Shown piece by piece: positions 1-11,778 of a DNA stretch of 64,000 nucleotides. Source of the stretch: Sabellastarte sp. h YS-2021 (lineage: Eukaryota > Annelida > Polychaeta > Sabellida > Sabellidae). Both the position numbers and the translations under genes were made by a program. Within the stretch, counting starts at the first letter, position 1; each line of letters begins with the position of its first letter. Location: positions 126,801,530 to 126,865,529 of the forward strand of contig OZ024931.1 of NCBI GenBank assembly GCA_964017235.1, read 5' to 3'. The notes beneath the pieces are model-generated. The model was not told the origin of the DNA and made no database searches. It worked only from the letters and a program-made list of their open reading frames with translations.

Positions 1-200
1 AAAAACACATTTTTGGTCATGTGACCTCTCTGATTGGTCGAAATGACACTGCAGCATATTCCAAAAAATTCCCCAGGGCTACTGCATATAACTGCCAAAT
101 TTGAAAAGAATCCACCCAACGGTCACAGAGTTATAAGGAAAATAATACGCGGAGCCTGATTTCGTCCAATACACAAACAAGCGTCCCACAAGGGACGCTT
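1..200 (-). mobile_element. Family B hairpin-ended element, truncated by the window edge
   Basis: About 200 bp are the reverse complement, with mismatches, of 3510-3740. Both copies end in the same hairpin (AAGCGTCCC / GGGACGCTT, here 179-200). The rest of the element lies outside the window. The structure suggests a non-autonomous DNA element. No coding capacity is seen. Confidence 0.6.
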
Positions 201-2543
201 AGTTCTTATTCTGTAAATAAGTACAGACAAACCTGTACATGTGACCACTCTCCAATGGTGATTCTCCCAGGGAAATTTAGATGCAAAACATACCCCAAAT
301 AGTGACCACTCCTTAGTTGCCACTAAAAATCATGAATGTTATTGAATATGTGCCATGATCACAGTTGAGTGATCCATATACTTGAAGTTAGGAAAACCAT
401 TGAAACAGTATTTAACTTGCAATTTACCAGTATCATAAAATATTTACATGCATTCATACAGGTATATTTCAAAGGGTTTAGGCAAAAGAGAAAAAAAGGT
501 TTCATATGAAAAGCCTTTTTCCAGTTCAGTTTAGAACTAGATGGCACTGACAGTGCAAAACAAATCTCAAGACAAGCCATCCTTCGCCCCACAGGAGTTG
601 ATTGGGTATTTTCTGGTCGGGGACTCATTCTCCATCTGTGACAATTATTATGAATCAATATGCATTATTTTATTTGCAATCATAAGCTTGATCCTTTTTA
701 CAAATATTTAAATAGTTGAATGTACATTCTAAAATAGCAAGACCAAAACAGTTTTACCTGTTTTGTATACCTTTGTTAGTGAACAGATGAAATATAAAAA
801 AATGGGGAATGGGGCATTTGGAAATGAAATACTTAATCACTTTATTATGGTCTCATTGACCTGAAAATTGACTGATGTTGAAATACTGTGGTCAATAAAC
901 ATATCTAACTGGATAGGGATATCAAAATATTTCACAAACACATAAAAGCCACAAAAAAAGCATTGTTAGTCATGCAACCTCAAGAGAGATCAAGTCAAGT
1001 TTGTGCAATTGATGTCTGCCCCATACGCAACGAATATACATTCCAAAATTTATTTACACAGTTAAAACACTCTCCAATCAAGTCATAATAATGGGTTGAT
1101 GTGAGCATTTTAGTAAATTTAAGCTCACCTTAAAATTCAAGCTACAGTTTTGTACAAAGATCACATATTAAAGTTAGTACAGTTTGGGACAAGGCAGACT
1201 TGCCACTTGCTACACCTTGTTTACACTGTTTAAATGGTTTGCTGGCCTCACAAGCCACCCACAAGTTATACATATGTTTGTAACTCATCCGGGCTTGTTT
1301 GTGGCTCAACTTGTCTTTGTAGTCCTCTTAAGGTTTCATAAGTTGGGATTCGTATTTAGGTATGAGGCATTCGACACAGTATGGACCATGTTTTCAGCTG
1401 ATGGTGGATTTCTTTGAAAACCGCCCATGAGCTCTCACATGCTGTCAGCAGGCAGTAGGGTGATGGAGGTTGTGGGTAGGGTGGATGGAATAACTATATG
1501 GGATGGCTCATTTTAAGAAAACACTATCAAGATAACCTTCCAATTGTGAGGCTGCTTTTGCATAAGGTACAACAGTCCCTCTTGCCCTGGCTCACCTTAC
1601 AGAAACCACATAGGTTATACAGTAATTGCAATTTATATGAGGACTCAGCTTTGGTCAGTTGGGATGAGTCTTTAGTATGTTGAACAGCCTTTTCTGCAGT
1701 TTCTAAATTGACCTGCCCCAAAACCAAGACAGAGCTTGGATTTGTCAGGGAGGGAATAGCCGTCTTCTCAGATTTCTTATATTTGCTCAGTTTGTAGGAT
1801 AGTATAGACAGCTGGGTAACTTACTCTTGATTAAGGGCATTCAAGAACTGGCAATCTTGCTTTAACATACAAGGGCCTGAGCTCTGACCTCTGTTGTGGT
1901 AACATGCGTATGTTGATCAAACTCAGCCATTAAATTACCACATCCACCCCGTTTTTGTCCTGGTGATACTACAATAAGAGTGCAAGATAAGAGTGTAACA
2001 GTTCTACACACAAATAAATATTTGTCAAAAGTATTTCACAAAAAAACTTTGAAACTTGAGAGTTCTTCAAAACATGTCTTGACTGCACCTGTGGAAAAGA
2101 AAAAAGATGTTACGACGTCACATTCTTTAGCCAGGAAGTAGGTCACGACACCAAGCAAGTTGATCGCATGTAGCTGGTTCTGTCAGTATAGCCCATTAGG
2201 CAAGATGCATTAATGCAATATAAATGTTGTTCAGCTCCTTTTTCCTTACCTATCGCATGGTATGTACTTAAGACCTCTAATGCACAAAATGAGTAATAGG
2301 TATTTCTTTATTTTAGCAAAATTATTACAAGAAAGTAAATGTCTAGTATCTTCAAAAGAATGGTACTTGGCCCATTTGTTTCAAATATATTATTTACCTA
2401 CTTTGAGGGCAGCTGTAAAATAGTAAACTTGCAGACCTGTAGCTCATTCCATAGTTGAGCAATAGCTACTTTCTGATTCTCACTGTTCAGTAAGTCACTT
2501 GTAATTTGAAAAATATTGCATTTAGAGTACTTTTAAATTATTG
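201..2543. other. Stretch with no recognised gene
   Basis: AT-rich DNA with only short ORFs on both strands and no recognisable protein motif. I see no tandem array or terminal repeat in it. Confidence 0.4.
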
Positions 2544-2900
2544 TATCCCCGGCGCGAAGTGGGGTTACTATGGATTCATTATCATCCTCGTCCGCAGAGA
2601 TTTCTTGTTAGTGACCTACAGTCCACATTTCTTTCCAGATTTCTTTCAAAGTTGGCAGGTGGCTTGATATGGTAGAGCACTCGCCACCCTATCTTTTTGG
2701 TAGGGTTTATGTCTAAAATAGGCCTGTGGTAGACAAAAATGTCTAAAATGTGGAATATTGCTTGTTAGCGACCTACAGTCCACATTTCTTTCCAGTTTTC
2801 TTTCATATTTGGTAGGTGGCTTGGTATGCTAGAGGACTCGCCACCCTATCTTTTTGGTAGGGTTTTTGTCTAAATTAGGTAGACAAAAATGTCTAAAATC
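2544..2900 (+). mobile_element. Family D-like 5' terminus followed by two 156-bp repeat units
   Basis: It begins TATCCCCGG and folds into a short hairpin with GGGG 13 bases on. The next 60 bp (GGATTCATT, CGCAGAGATTTC) align with the 5' end of the family D element at 58118. Two diverged copies of a unit of about 156 bp follow, starting near 2607 and 2763 and sharing GTTAGTGACCTACAGTCC-type sequence. The 133-bp array follows directly. The matching family D 3' end was not found. Confidence 0.45.
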
Positions 2901-3509
2901 ACCTACTCAAAATGAGTAAATGCGAATTGTATTGTAGAGAGCCAATTTTTCTCAAATAACTCATTCATCTACTTTTGGGAGAGCTTTCACATGGTGAAGT
3001 TTCAGACCCATAGCTAATTACTCGCCTACTCAAAATGAGTAAATGTGAATTACCTCTAAAAGTATTGCAGATAGCCAATTTTTCTCAAATAACTCATTCA
3101 CCTACTTTTGGGAGAGCTTTCACTTGGTGAAGTTTCAGACCCGTAGCTAATTATTCACCTACTCAAAATGAGTAAATGCTAATTATCTCTAAATGTATTG
3201 CAGATAGCCAATTTTTCTCAAATAACTCATTCACCTACTTTTGGGAGAGCTTTCACTTGGTGAAGTTTCAGACCTGTAGCTAATTATTCACCTACTCAAA
3301 ATGAGTAAATGCTAATTATCTCTAAAAGTATTGTAGATAGCCAATTTTTCTCAAATAACTCAGTCATCTATTTTTGGAATAGCTTTCACATGGTGAAGTT
3401 CCAGACCCGTAGGTAATTACTCACCTACTCAAAATGAGTAAATGCGAATTATCTCTAAAAGTATTGCAGATAGCCAATTTTTCTCTAATAACTTATTCAC
3501 CTACTTATT
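2898..3509 (+). repeat. 133-bp satellite array, first segment (about 4.6 copies)
   Basis: Tandem monomers marked by CTACTCAAAATGAGTAAATG, then TTGCAGATAGCCAATTTTTC and TGGTGAAGTTTCAGACC. These outer copies are more diverged than those after 4698. The array is cut by the family B insertion at 3510 and resumes at 4698. Confidence 0.9.
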
Positions 3510-3552
3510 AAGCGTCCCGCAAGGGACGCTTGTTTGTGTATGGGAGAGCTTC

Positions 3553-3597
3553 TGGCTCCGCCGGCTCCGCCGGCTCCGGCGGCTCCGCCGGCTCCGC
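3553..3597. repeat. GC-rich 9-bp minisatellite (GGCTCCGCC)
   Basis: About five copies of a GGCTCCGCC-like unit inside the family B element, one of them inverted (CCGGCGG). The inverted family B copy at 1-200 has only a single GGAGCC at the matching place, so the expansion is local to this copy. Confidence 0.8.
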
Positions 3598-3926
3598 ATT
3601 TTGTTTTCCTTATAACTCTGTAACCGTTAGGCGGATTCTTTTCAAATTTGGCAGGTTTAGGCAGTAGCCTTGGGGAATTTTTTTGAATATGCTGCAGTGA
3701 CATTTCAACCAATCAGAGAGGTCACATGACCAAAAATGTCTTTTTTCGATGGGGAAGCTTGTCCGGATGATAACTTGAAAGGAATTTTATCAATTCACCT
3801 GAAACTTGGCAAATACATTCATTCTATTAAAATCTGGAAATCATTAGATTTTGGCATTGATTGGTCAAGAAATGGCTGAGTAATTAATGATTAATTAATC
3901 ATTACGAATTTTCCAAATAAGGAAAA

Positions 3927-4697
3927 CACAAAAATGCTTATATCTCGAAAACCGTGCTAGATAGAGCGATTTCGACGAAATTTTTGACCCGCAGGGTATC
4001 TCTGCGGAGTAGTTTTCCCAATTTTCAAAAAATTTTTGTCTCGCCCAAAATGGCGGCCATTTTGAATTTTCGAAATTTTCGCAAAAATTGCAAAACACAA
4101 AAATGCTTATATCTCAAAAACCGTGCTAGATAGAGCAATTTCGACAAAATTTTTGACCCGCAGGATATCTCTGCAGAGTACTTTTCCCAATTTTGAAAAA
4201 ATTTTTGTCTCGCCAAAAATGGCGGCCATTTTGAATTTTCGAAATTTTCGCAAAAATTGCAAAACATAAAAATGCTTATATCTCAAAAACCCTGCTAGAT
4301 AGAGCGATTTCGACGAAATTTTTGACCCGCAGGATATCTCTGCAGAGTAGCCATGCCAATTTTCAAACAAAAAATTTCTCGCAAAAAATGGCGGCCATTT
4401 TGAATTTTCGAATTTTTCGCAAAAATTGCAAAACACAAAAATGCTTATATCTCGAAAACCGTGCTAGATAGAGCGATTTCGACGAAATTTTTGACCCACT
4501 GGGTATCTCTGCAGAGTAGCCATGCCAATTTTCAAAAAAATTTTATCTTGCCAAAAATGGCGGCCATTTTGAATTTTCGAATTTTTGCGCAAAAATTGCA
4601 AAACAAAAAAATGCTAATATTTCGAAAACCGTGCTACATAGAGCGATTTCGACGAAATTTTTTATCTTCAGGGTATCTCTGCAGAGCAGCTATCCCA
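3927..4697 (+). repeat. 169-bp tandem array (about 4.5 copies)
   Basis: Unit starts occur at 3927, 4096, 4265, 4434 and 4604. Each unit contains AATGCTTATATCTCGAAAAC, GATAGAGCGATTTCGACG and ATGGCGGCCATTTTGAATTT. Parts match the 152-bp array at 32240-33050 in inverted orientation, so the two arrays are diverged relatives. Confidence 0.9.
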
Positions 4698-7625
4698 AAG
4701 AGCTTTCACTTGGTGAAGTTTCAGACCCATAGCTAATTGCTCACCTACTCAAAAAGAGTAAATGCGAATTACCTCTAAAAGTATTGCAGATGGCCAATTT
4801 TTCTCAAATAACTCATTCACCTACTTTTGGAAGAGCTTTCACATGGTGAAGTTTCAGACCCATAGCCAATTACTCACCTACTCAAAATGAGTAAATGCGA
4901 ATTATCTCTAAAAGTATTGCAGATAGCCAATTTTTCTCAAATAACTCATTCACCTACTTTTGGGAGAACTTTCAAATGGTGAAGTTTCAGACCCATAGCT
5001 AATTATTTACCTACTCAAAATGAGTAAATGCTAATTATCTGCAAAAGTATTGCGGATACCCAATTTTTATCAAATAACTCATTCATCTACTTGTGGGAGA
5101 GCTTTCACATGGTGAAGTTTCAGACCCATAGCTAATTACTCACCTACTCAAAATGAGTAAATGCGAATTATCTCTAAAAGTATTGCAGATAGCCAATTTT
5201 TCTCAAGTAACTCATTCACCTACTTTTGGGAGAGCTTTCACTTGGTGAAGTTTCAGACCCATAGCTAATTATTTACCTACTCAAAATGAGTAAATGCTAA
5301 TTATCTGCAAAAGTATTGCAGATAGCCAATTTTTCTCAAATTAATCATTCACCTACTTTTGGGAGAGCTTTCACTTGGTGAAGTTTCAGACCCATAGCTA
5401 ATTACTCACCTACTCAAAATGAGTAAATGCGAATTATCTCTAAAAGTATTGCAGATAGCCAATTTTTCTCAAATAACTCATTCACCTACTTTTGGGAGAG
5501 CTTTCACTTGGTGAAGTTTCAGACCCATAGCTAATTACTCACCTACTCAAAATGAGTAAATGCGAATTATCTCTAAAAGTATTGCAGATAGCCAATTTTT
5601 CTCAAATTAATCATTCACCTACTTTTGGGAGAGCTTTCACTTGGTGAAGTTTCAGACCCATAGCTAATTACTCACCTACTCAAAATGAGTAAATGCGAAT
5701 TATCTCTAAAAGTATTGCAGATAGCCAATTTTTCTCAAATAACTCATTCACCTACTTTTGGGAGAGCTTTCACTCTGTGAAGTTTCAGACCCATAGCTAA
5801 TTACTCACCTACTCAAAATGAGTAAATGCGAATTATCTCTAAAAGTATTGCAGATAGCCAATTTTTCTCAAATAACTCATTCACCTACTTTTGGCAGAGC
5901 TTTCACTTGGTGAAGTTTCAGACCCATAGCTAATTACTCACCTACTCAAAATGAGTAAATGCGAATTATCTCTAAAAGTATTGCAGATAGCCAATTTTTC
6001 TCAAATAACTCATTCACCTACTTTTGGGAGAGCTTTCACTCTGTGAAGTTTCAGACCCATAGCTAATTACTCACCTACTCAAAATGAGTAAATGCGAATT
6101 ATCTCTAAAAGTATTGCAGATAGCCAATTTTTCTCAAGTAACTCATTCACCTACTTTTGGGAGAGCTTTCACTCTGTGAAGTTTCAGACCCATAGCTAAT
6201 TACTCACCTACTCAAAATGAGTAAATGCGAATTATCTCTAAAAGTATTGCAGATAGCCAATTTTTCTCAAATAACTCATTCACCTACTTTTGGCAGAGCT
6301 TTCACTTGGTGAAGTTTCAGACCCATAGCTAATTACTCACCTACTCAAAATGAGTAAATGCGAATTATCTCTAAAAGTATTGCGGATAGCCAATTTTTCT
6401 CAAATAACTCATTCACCTACTTTTGGGAGAGCTTTCACTTGGTGAAGTTTCAGACCCATAGCTAATTACTCACCTACTCAAAATGAGTAAATGCGAATTA
6501 TCTCTAAAAGTATTGCGGATAGCCAATTTTTCTCAAATTAATCATTCACCTACTTTTGGGAGAGCTTTCAGTTGGTGAAGTTTCAGACCCATAGCTAATT
6601 ACTCACCTACTCAAAATGAGTAAATGCGAATTATCTCTAAAAGTATTGCAGATAGCCAATTTTTCTGAAATAACTCATTCACCTACTTTTGGGAGAGCTT
6701 TCACTTGGTGAAGTTTCAGACCCATAGCAAATTACTCACCTACTCAAAATGAGTAAATGCGAATTATCTCTAAAAGTATTGCAGATAGCCAATTTTTCTC
6801 AAATAACTCATTCACCTACTTTTGGCAGAGCTTTCACTTGGTGAAGTTTCAGACCCATAGCAAATTACTCACCTACTCAAAATGAGTAAATGCGAATTAT
6901 CTCTAAAAGTATTGCAGATAGCCAATTTTTCTCAAATAACTCATTCACCTACTTTTGGCAGAGCTTTCACTTGGTGAAGTTTCAGACCCATAGCTAATTA
7001 CTCACCTACTCAAAATGAGTGAATGCGAATTATCTCTAAAAGTATTGCAGATAGCCAATTTTTCTCAAATTAATCATTCACCTACTTTTGGGAGAGCTTT
7101 CACTCTGTGAAGTTTCAGACCCATAGCTAATTACTCGTCTACTCAAAATGAGTAAATGCGAATTATCTCTAAAAGTATTGCAGATAGCCAATTTTTCTCA
7201 AATAACTCATTCACCTACTTTTGGGAGAGCTTTCACTTGGTGAAGTTTCAGACCCATAGCAAATTACTCACCTACTCAAAATGAGTAAATGCGAATTATC
7301 TCTAAAAGTATTGCAGATAGCCAATTTTTCTCAAATAACTCATTCACCTACTTTTGGCAGAGCTTTCACTTGGTGAAGTTTCAGACCCATAGCAAATTAC
7401 TCACCTACTCAAAATGAGTAAATGCGAATTATCTCTAAAAGTATTGCAGATAGCCAATTTTTCTCAAATAACTCATTCACCTACTTTTGGCAGAGCTTTC
7501 ACTTGGTGAAGTTTCAGACCCATAGCTAATTATTCACCTACTCAAAATGAGTAAATGTGAATTATCTCTTAATAGTATTGCAGATAGCCAATTTTTCTCA
7601 AATAACTCATTCACCTACTTTTGGA
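4698..7625 (+). repeat. 133-bp satellite array, main segment (about 22 copies)
   Basis: Regular 133-bp spacing, for example monomer starts at 5410, 5543 and 5676. Neighbouring copies are nearly identical in the middle of the block and more diverged at the edges, as expected from unequal exchange. Variants such as TTAATCATTCACC against AACTCATTCACC, and CACTCTGTGAAG against CACTTGGTGAAG, recur in several monomers. The same family runs in the opposite orientation at 33333-36185. Confidence 0.95.
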
Positions 7626-7639
7626 AGACCTTTCACACA

Positions 7640-7727
7640 TGAAAATGAAAAATTGTGAATATCTCGGAAAAGCTATTTCTTCTGCTTTAATGCTCGGCGG
7701 GAGATACACACCACGGCAGTGGTCTTG
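7640..7727 (+). mobile_element. Family F 3' terminus
   Basis: It contains GGCGGGAGATA (7696-7706) followed by a tail with CCACGGCAGTGGTCTTG. The inverted complement of this end closes the family F element at 32181-32212. It follows the 133-bp array directly, as that array also lies inside the 32-38 kb copy. The left block is therefore probably a second, opposite-orientation family F copy. Confidence 0.55.
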
Positions 7728-8000
7728 ACAAAAATTTTTGTCTCCCCAAAAATGGTGGCCATTTTGAATTTTCAAAGTTTTTGCAAAACACAAAAATGCT
7801 TATATCTCGAAAACCGTGCTATATGGAGTGAACTCAACAAAATTTTGGACCTGCTGGGTATCTCTGCAGAGTAGCCATGCCAATTTTCAAAATATTTTTG
7901 TCTCGCCAAATATAGCGGACATTTTTAATTTTTTTATTTTATGCAAAACACAAAAATGCTTATATCTTGAAAACCGTGCTAGATAGAGCAGACTGCGCTG
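7728..8000 (+). repeat. 169-bp type repeats, about 1.5 diverged copies
   Basis: Sequence related to the array at 3927-4697 (CAAAACACAAAAATGCTTAT, AAACCGTGCTA, GGGTATCTCTGCAGAG). It resumes immediately after the family F end. Confidence 0.75.
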
Positions 8001-8152
8001 ACTTTGGTTGCCACAACAGTATAAGGCTAGAAACGAAGCATTTTCTTAATACTTTAGCACTCACCTTTATATCCTTTTCGGGACGCTTTGTTTTTGCTAT
8101 GCAAAAACATTATCTTTTTTTTTTGCGAGCGATCCTCTAGTTAAATTTTCCA

Positions 8153-8192
8153 TTTTATTGCGTTAATACATCTTACCTAGTGGACAGATGCA
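8153..8192. repeat. DIRS inverted terminal repeat, left copy
   Basis: Forty bases, TTTTATTGCGTTAATACATC onward, that equal the reverse complement of 14685-14724 with no mismatch by eye. Confidence 0.95.
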
Positions 8193-8420
8193 GAATAACT
8201 ACCCAATGGATGGAGGGTAGACTCAGAAAAGGGGGAATTCCTAAGAACTCTATATATACCACAGGAGGATCTGGCAATGGCTAGGAAAGCCAACTCATAG
8301 GATCGACCTCTTGCCCTCCCCCTTTTTGTTTAAACATAGGTCTAGTACGGACTCGGTTGTGAGTACAATAGGACCTACGGGAGCTGAGAGTTCCGAAATA
8401 ACGAGGAAGACGAACAGGAA

Positions 8421-9459
8421 CTATAAGACTACCTGACCACACTCCTGGACCACTTTGAATTGTGGTAGACCAGGGGTTACAGATAAATGATACAGCTTAG
8501 AATCTGGCCAAGCCAAATGCTTTAGATAGAACTGGGTAAAGGTGTTGAGGGCTTTCCAATGACAGGCTGAGAGGATCTGTTCCAGTGAAACTCCTCCCTG
8601 AAAAGCCGGAGAGGCTGCAAAGGCCCGAACATCATGAGCTCTAACTTGATGCATATCCTGGGCCGTCTGATCTGACAGCTGATAACACAACAGCACTGTC
8701 TGTTTAATCCAGGAAGAGATTGTACGGAGGTCCTTGGTCTTGTCTAGGTAACACCACAAGGCCCTTACCGGACAGATGACCTGTCCTCCGACAGTGACCT
8801 ATCCAGAGTAGGGGTTAGAGCGGGGATGACCACCGGAGCCACTGAAGCCGGGCCATCCCGAGCTAGTTGGTTCTTAGAGAGAAAGCTGGGAGACAGGTAA
8901 AGAGAAACCTGACTCCAGTTCTCTTGATTTCTGATATTCTTGTACAGCCAGGCATGGATCTCACTTCGTCTCTTGCCTGATCCAAGGGCTAGAAGAAAGA
9001 CCGTCTTAAAGGTCAGATGTTTAAGAGAGGCCTTCCTTAAAGGTTCAAAGGGAGTCTTGGTAAGCTGGTGGATTTGTTTGTTTATTTGTTTATTTGGGGT
9101 TTAACGTCGCTTTCAACACTGTACAGGTCATATCACGACGGGTAGTTGGAAGAGCAGAGGAAACCAGTACATAGAGTTCGCTAGGGTGGCACCAGTGAAA
9201 GGTTCCAAGAGGGAACACCCCGTCTTTCCTTGGGCTTATCTCTATGAAAGCTCTCTAGAAGACGGGTGAGATTTTCGTCTGTAATGGTGTTCAGCTTATC
9301 ATTACCCACCATGTCGGCAATGGCTGTTCTATAACCCTCAATGGTACTGGGTTGCAGATTTCTTTCCTTGAAAAGGTATAGGAGAAAATCTGCAATCTGG
9401 TTCACAGAGGGTGACCTGAAGTCCACCTCGTGTGACTCACACCATTTAGTAAAAATAGT
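8421..9459 (-). pseudogene. DIRS tyrosine recombinase (C-terminal part of pol), broken
   Basis: The N-terminal SAM-like domain reads in 9426-9191 (STIEGYRTAIADMV). After the SINE, the catalytic domain resumes at about 9070 with the first catalytic arginine in GSGKRRSEIHAW. Near 8780-8800 the frame changes. The remainder (8759-8421) has HDVRAFAAS with the His-x-x-Arg pair, ACHWKALNTFTQFYL with the Trp, and a candidate nucleophile Tyr in FYLKHL. The text jumps from KTKDLR to TISSWIKQ, which looks like a deletion of roughly 20 codons compared with relatives. It would cut and rejoin circular element DNA in the nucleus if intact. A TGA at 9460-9462 separates it from the RNase H frame, and reading through keeps the frame. 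Confidence 0.9.
9071..9190 (-). mobile_element. SINE 3' fragment inserted in the DIRS recombinase
   Basis: The sequence TTTGGGGTTTAACGTCGC through CCAGTACATAGAGTTCGC matches the 3' domain of the SINEs at 49594, 50133 and 56727, in antisense orientation. The tRNA-like head is missing, a normal 5' truncation. It splits the recombinase frame. A target duplication is not clear. Confidence 0.85.
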
Positions 9460-11778
9460 TCACTTTGACTTGTACACAGCTCTGGTTGATTCTCTCTCAG
9501 GAGCCTCAATTCTTGCTGCAACCTCATCAGAGAACCCGTGTTTCCTGATGGAAGAGATTCTAGGAGCCAAGCATGGAGATTGACGTTGCTGAGGTTCCTG
9601 TGAAGAAGCCCGTTGAAGGGCTGAGTCACCAGGTCTCTCAGAAGAGGCAGTCTGAAGGGATAGACTCACCAGGTCCCAAAACCAGGGCATGTTCGGCCAA
9701 CCCAGGGCAATGAGGATCATCCTGCGACAGCCCTGATCCCTTAACTTTGAGATTACTTGGGGGATCAGGGAGACTGGAGGAAAGGCGTACGCCTTCAAAT
9801 GTTCCCAAGGTAGACTCCAGGCATCTACTGCCCAGGCTGCCGGATCGGGCACCGGTGACACAAACTGGGGAAGTTTGTGATTGAACCGGGTCGCAAACAA
9901 ATCCACTTGCGGTTGGGCCCATCTGGAACACAAGCGATTGAACACCTGTTGGGAGAGAGACCACTCTGTTTGGATCACTTGATTGTGCCTGGAAAGCTTG
10001 TCCGCTATCACATTCAAGCGACCTGGAATGTGCCTTGCCCTCAAAACTATCCCTCTGGGATGGCACCAGGACAGAAGTCTCCATAGGAGGGCACAGAGAG
10101 AGTCTGACTTCATACCCCCCGGTTTGTTTATGTAAGAGACCACTGTTGTGTTGTCTGTTGCAACAAGAACAATCTGGTCCCTGCACAGATGCTCGAAATT
10201 TTGCAGGGCCAAGACTGCTTTCAGTTCCCGAACATTTATATGAAGGCGACTTTCTATGGACGACCAAACACCTCTTGCAGTGGAGTCCCCTAAGTGTGTG
10301 CCCCAGCCTTCGTTTGAGGCGTCGGTAAACAGCTGAAGAGCGTGCTGAAGAGGGTGCAACGGCTGACCTTTCAGCACATTGGACTCGTCTAGCCACCAGT
10401 CTAAATGTAGGCGGAGTGACTGAGGAATAGGGATCACCTTTTCTAAAACTTCTGGGATGTGCCAGTGCCTCTTCAATTGCCACTGAATGGGTCTCATGTG
10501 AAGCCGGCCTGAACACACTTGTTTTTCTGTAGCTGTGAGAAGGCCTATTAGAGACATGAATTGTCTGACCGTACAACTGTTTTGGCCCTTTATAAATCTC
10601 AACTTTTCCTGGAGAGCTTCCCACCGGTCCTATGTGGGTAGCACTCGACCGGTCACCAGGTTGAACCGGTAACCTACAAAATTGAAGACCTATTTGGGAA
10701 CTAACTCCGATTTGGTCATGTTGACTACCCACCCTAATCGTTGGCAAAGGGCCAAGAGGGTCTGGGTATGATGTAGGCAGATTTCCGGGGAAGGGGCTCT
10801 CAGTAACCAGTTGTCTATGTACTGGTGGATCCGGATATCCCTCTCTTGAGCCATAAGCTTCACCTTCCTGACCACCTTGGTGAACTCTAGTGGAGCAGTG
10901 GCCAAACGGAAGGGGAGAGCTGTGAACTGGAAGGTTTGTTGGAACAGAAAGAACCTGAGATACTTCCTTCACCTTTGGGCAATTGGGATGTGGAAGTATG
11001 CGTCGCTGAAGTCCAGCGATGTGACCCACTCCCCTGCCTGTAAGGATAACCGGATTGTCTCTGGGGTTTCCATTTTGAAAGTGCCGGTGTTGAGGAATAC
11101 ATTTAACTGACTCAGATCCAAGATTGGCCTCCACTTCCTGTTTGGTTTCGGAACCAGAAAGAGACGGTTGTAAAAGGCCAGGGAAGACCTGACAACCACT
11201 TTTTCTACTACCAACTTTCTCATGAGATTTAGGAAGGCCTCTTTTAAAACCAGATTCTTTATTGGACTGGTGTAACCACTTTGAACCAAGGGGAACCTGA
11301 CCAAACGGGGTCTCTGCTTGAAGGGAAGAGTGTAACCCTCCTTGAGGAGAGAGACTACGCGAGTATTTGCACTCATGTTTTGCTAAACTTGCCAGAATTT
11401 TTGCAACCTTCCTCCTACATTCTGTTCGGAAACAGCACTGGGGGCATTGGGAACAGAAGGGACAGAAAAGCATGGATTTACACAACATACACCTTTGACA
11501 TGCTTTATTTTGCTCTGATAACGAGCAGGACTTACTCCTTTCTTTTGCGGTGGCCCGCGCAAATTAACAGAAGGAGCATGAAAAGCAGCAGGACAACACA
11601 CATCCTGAAGATTTAAGGTCTTTGTGCAAACTGAACTGGTTAATGTCTGATAACTTTCTAATGTCTGAGACTCTGACATAACTTTGTCCTGACACTGAGG
11701 GTCCTCCTGAACTTGATTTACATGACTGTAAGTTGGACCCACTAAATAACTGTCATTTGTATTGTTGTAAGACTGCAT
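9460..11778 (-). pseudogene. DIRS reverse transcriptase and RNase H (N-terminal part of pol), broken
   Basis: One reading frame carries the whole region, interrupted by in-frame stops at 11383-11385 (TAG), 10969-10971 (TGA), 10690-10692 (TAG) and 10630-10632 (TAG). Reverse transcriptase motifs, in order: FLVPKPNRKWRPILDLSQLN, SLDFSDAYFHIPI, RKYLRFFLFQ, LATAPLEFTK, then YIDNWL at about 10810-10821. The usual second catalytic Asp is Asn here. The conserved FVGY and CTVRQFMSLIGLLTATEKQV segment follows. RNase H motifs are LFTDASNEGWG, a glutamate in RELKAV, TDNTTVVSYIN and HIPGRLNVIADKLSR. The start overlaps the end of gag. It would copy element RNA into DNA if intact. Confidence 0.93.

Larger units (their letters stand above)
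3510..4697 (+). mobile_element. Family B element inserted in the 133-bp satellite
   Basis: It begins with the hairpin AAGCGTCCC-GCAA-GGGACGCTT (3510-3531). A 230-bp segment follows that is also present inverted at 1-200, then a core of 169-bp tandem repeats. Satellite sequence flanks it on both sides, breaking off in the CACCTACTT part of the monomer and resuming at AGAGCTTTCAC, so it reads as an insertion into a pre-existing array. No ORF of its own is recognised. Confidence 0.6.

Noticed and set aside
359..658. Minus-strand ORF of 99 codons, possible terminal exon
   Set aside because: No family resemblance, and the splice-like CACAG site alone is weak.
2200..2225. AAGATGCATTAATGCAATA as a second DIRS terminal repeat
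   Set aside because: Resembles the DIRS end over fewer than 20 bases, with mismatches, and no DIRS sequence lies beside it.
3895..4436. Overlapping ORFs with FCNFCENFENSKWPPF-type peptides
   Set aside because: Translation of the 169-bp array; no start or splice support.
2898..7625. Regular repeats as a CRISPR array
   Set aside because: The units are contiguous 133-bp monomers without unique spacers, in a eukaryotic context.
9638..11488. A 616-codon minus-strand ORF in the DIRS region
   Set aside because: It is an out-of-frame shadow of the RT/RNase H frame: the RT and RNase H motifs lie in another frame, and this one is Ser/Pro/Gly-rich with no domain.
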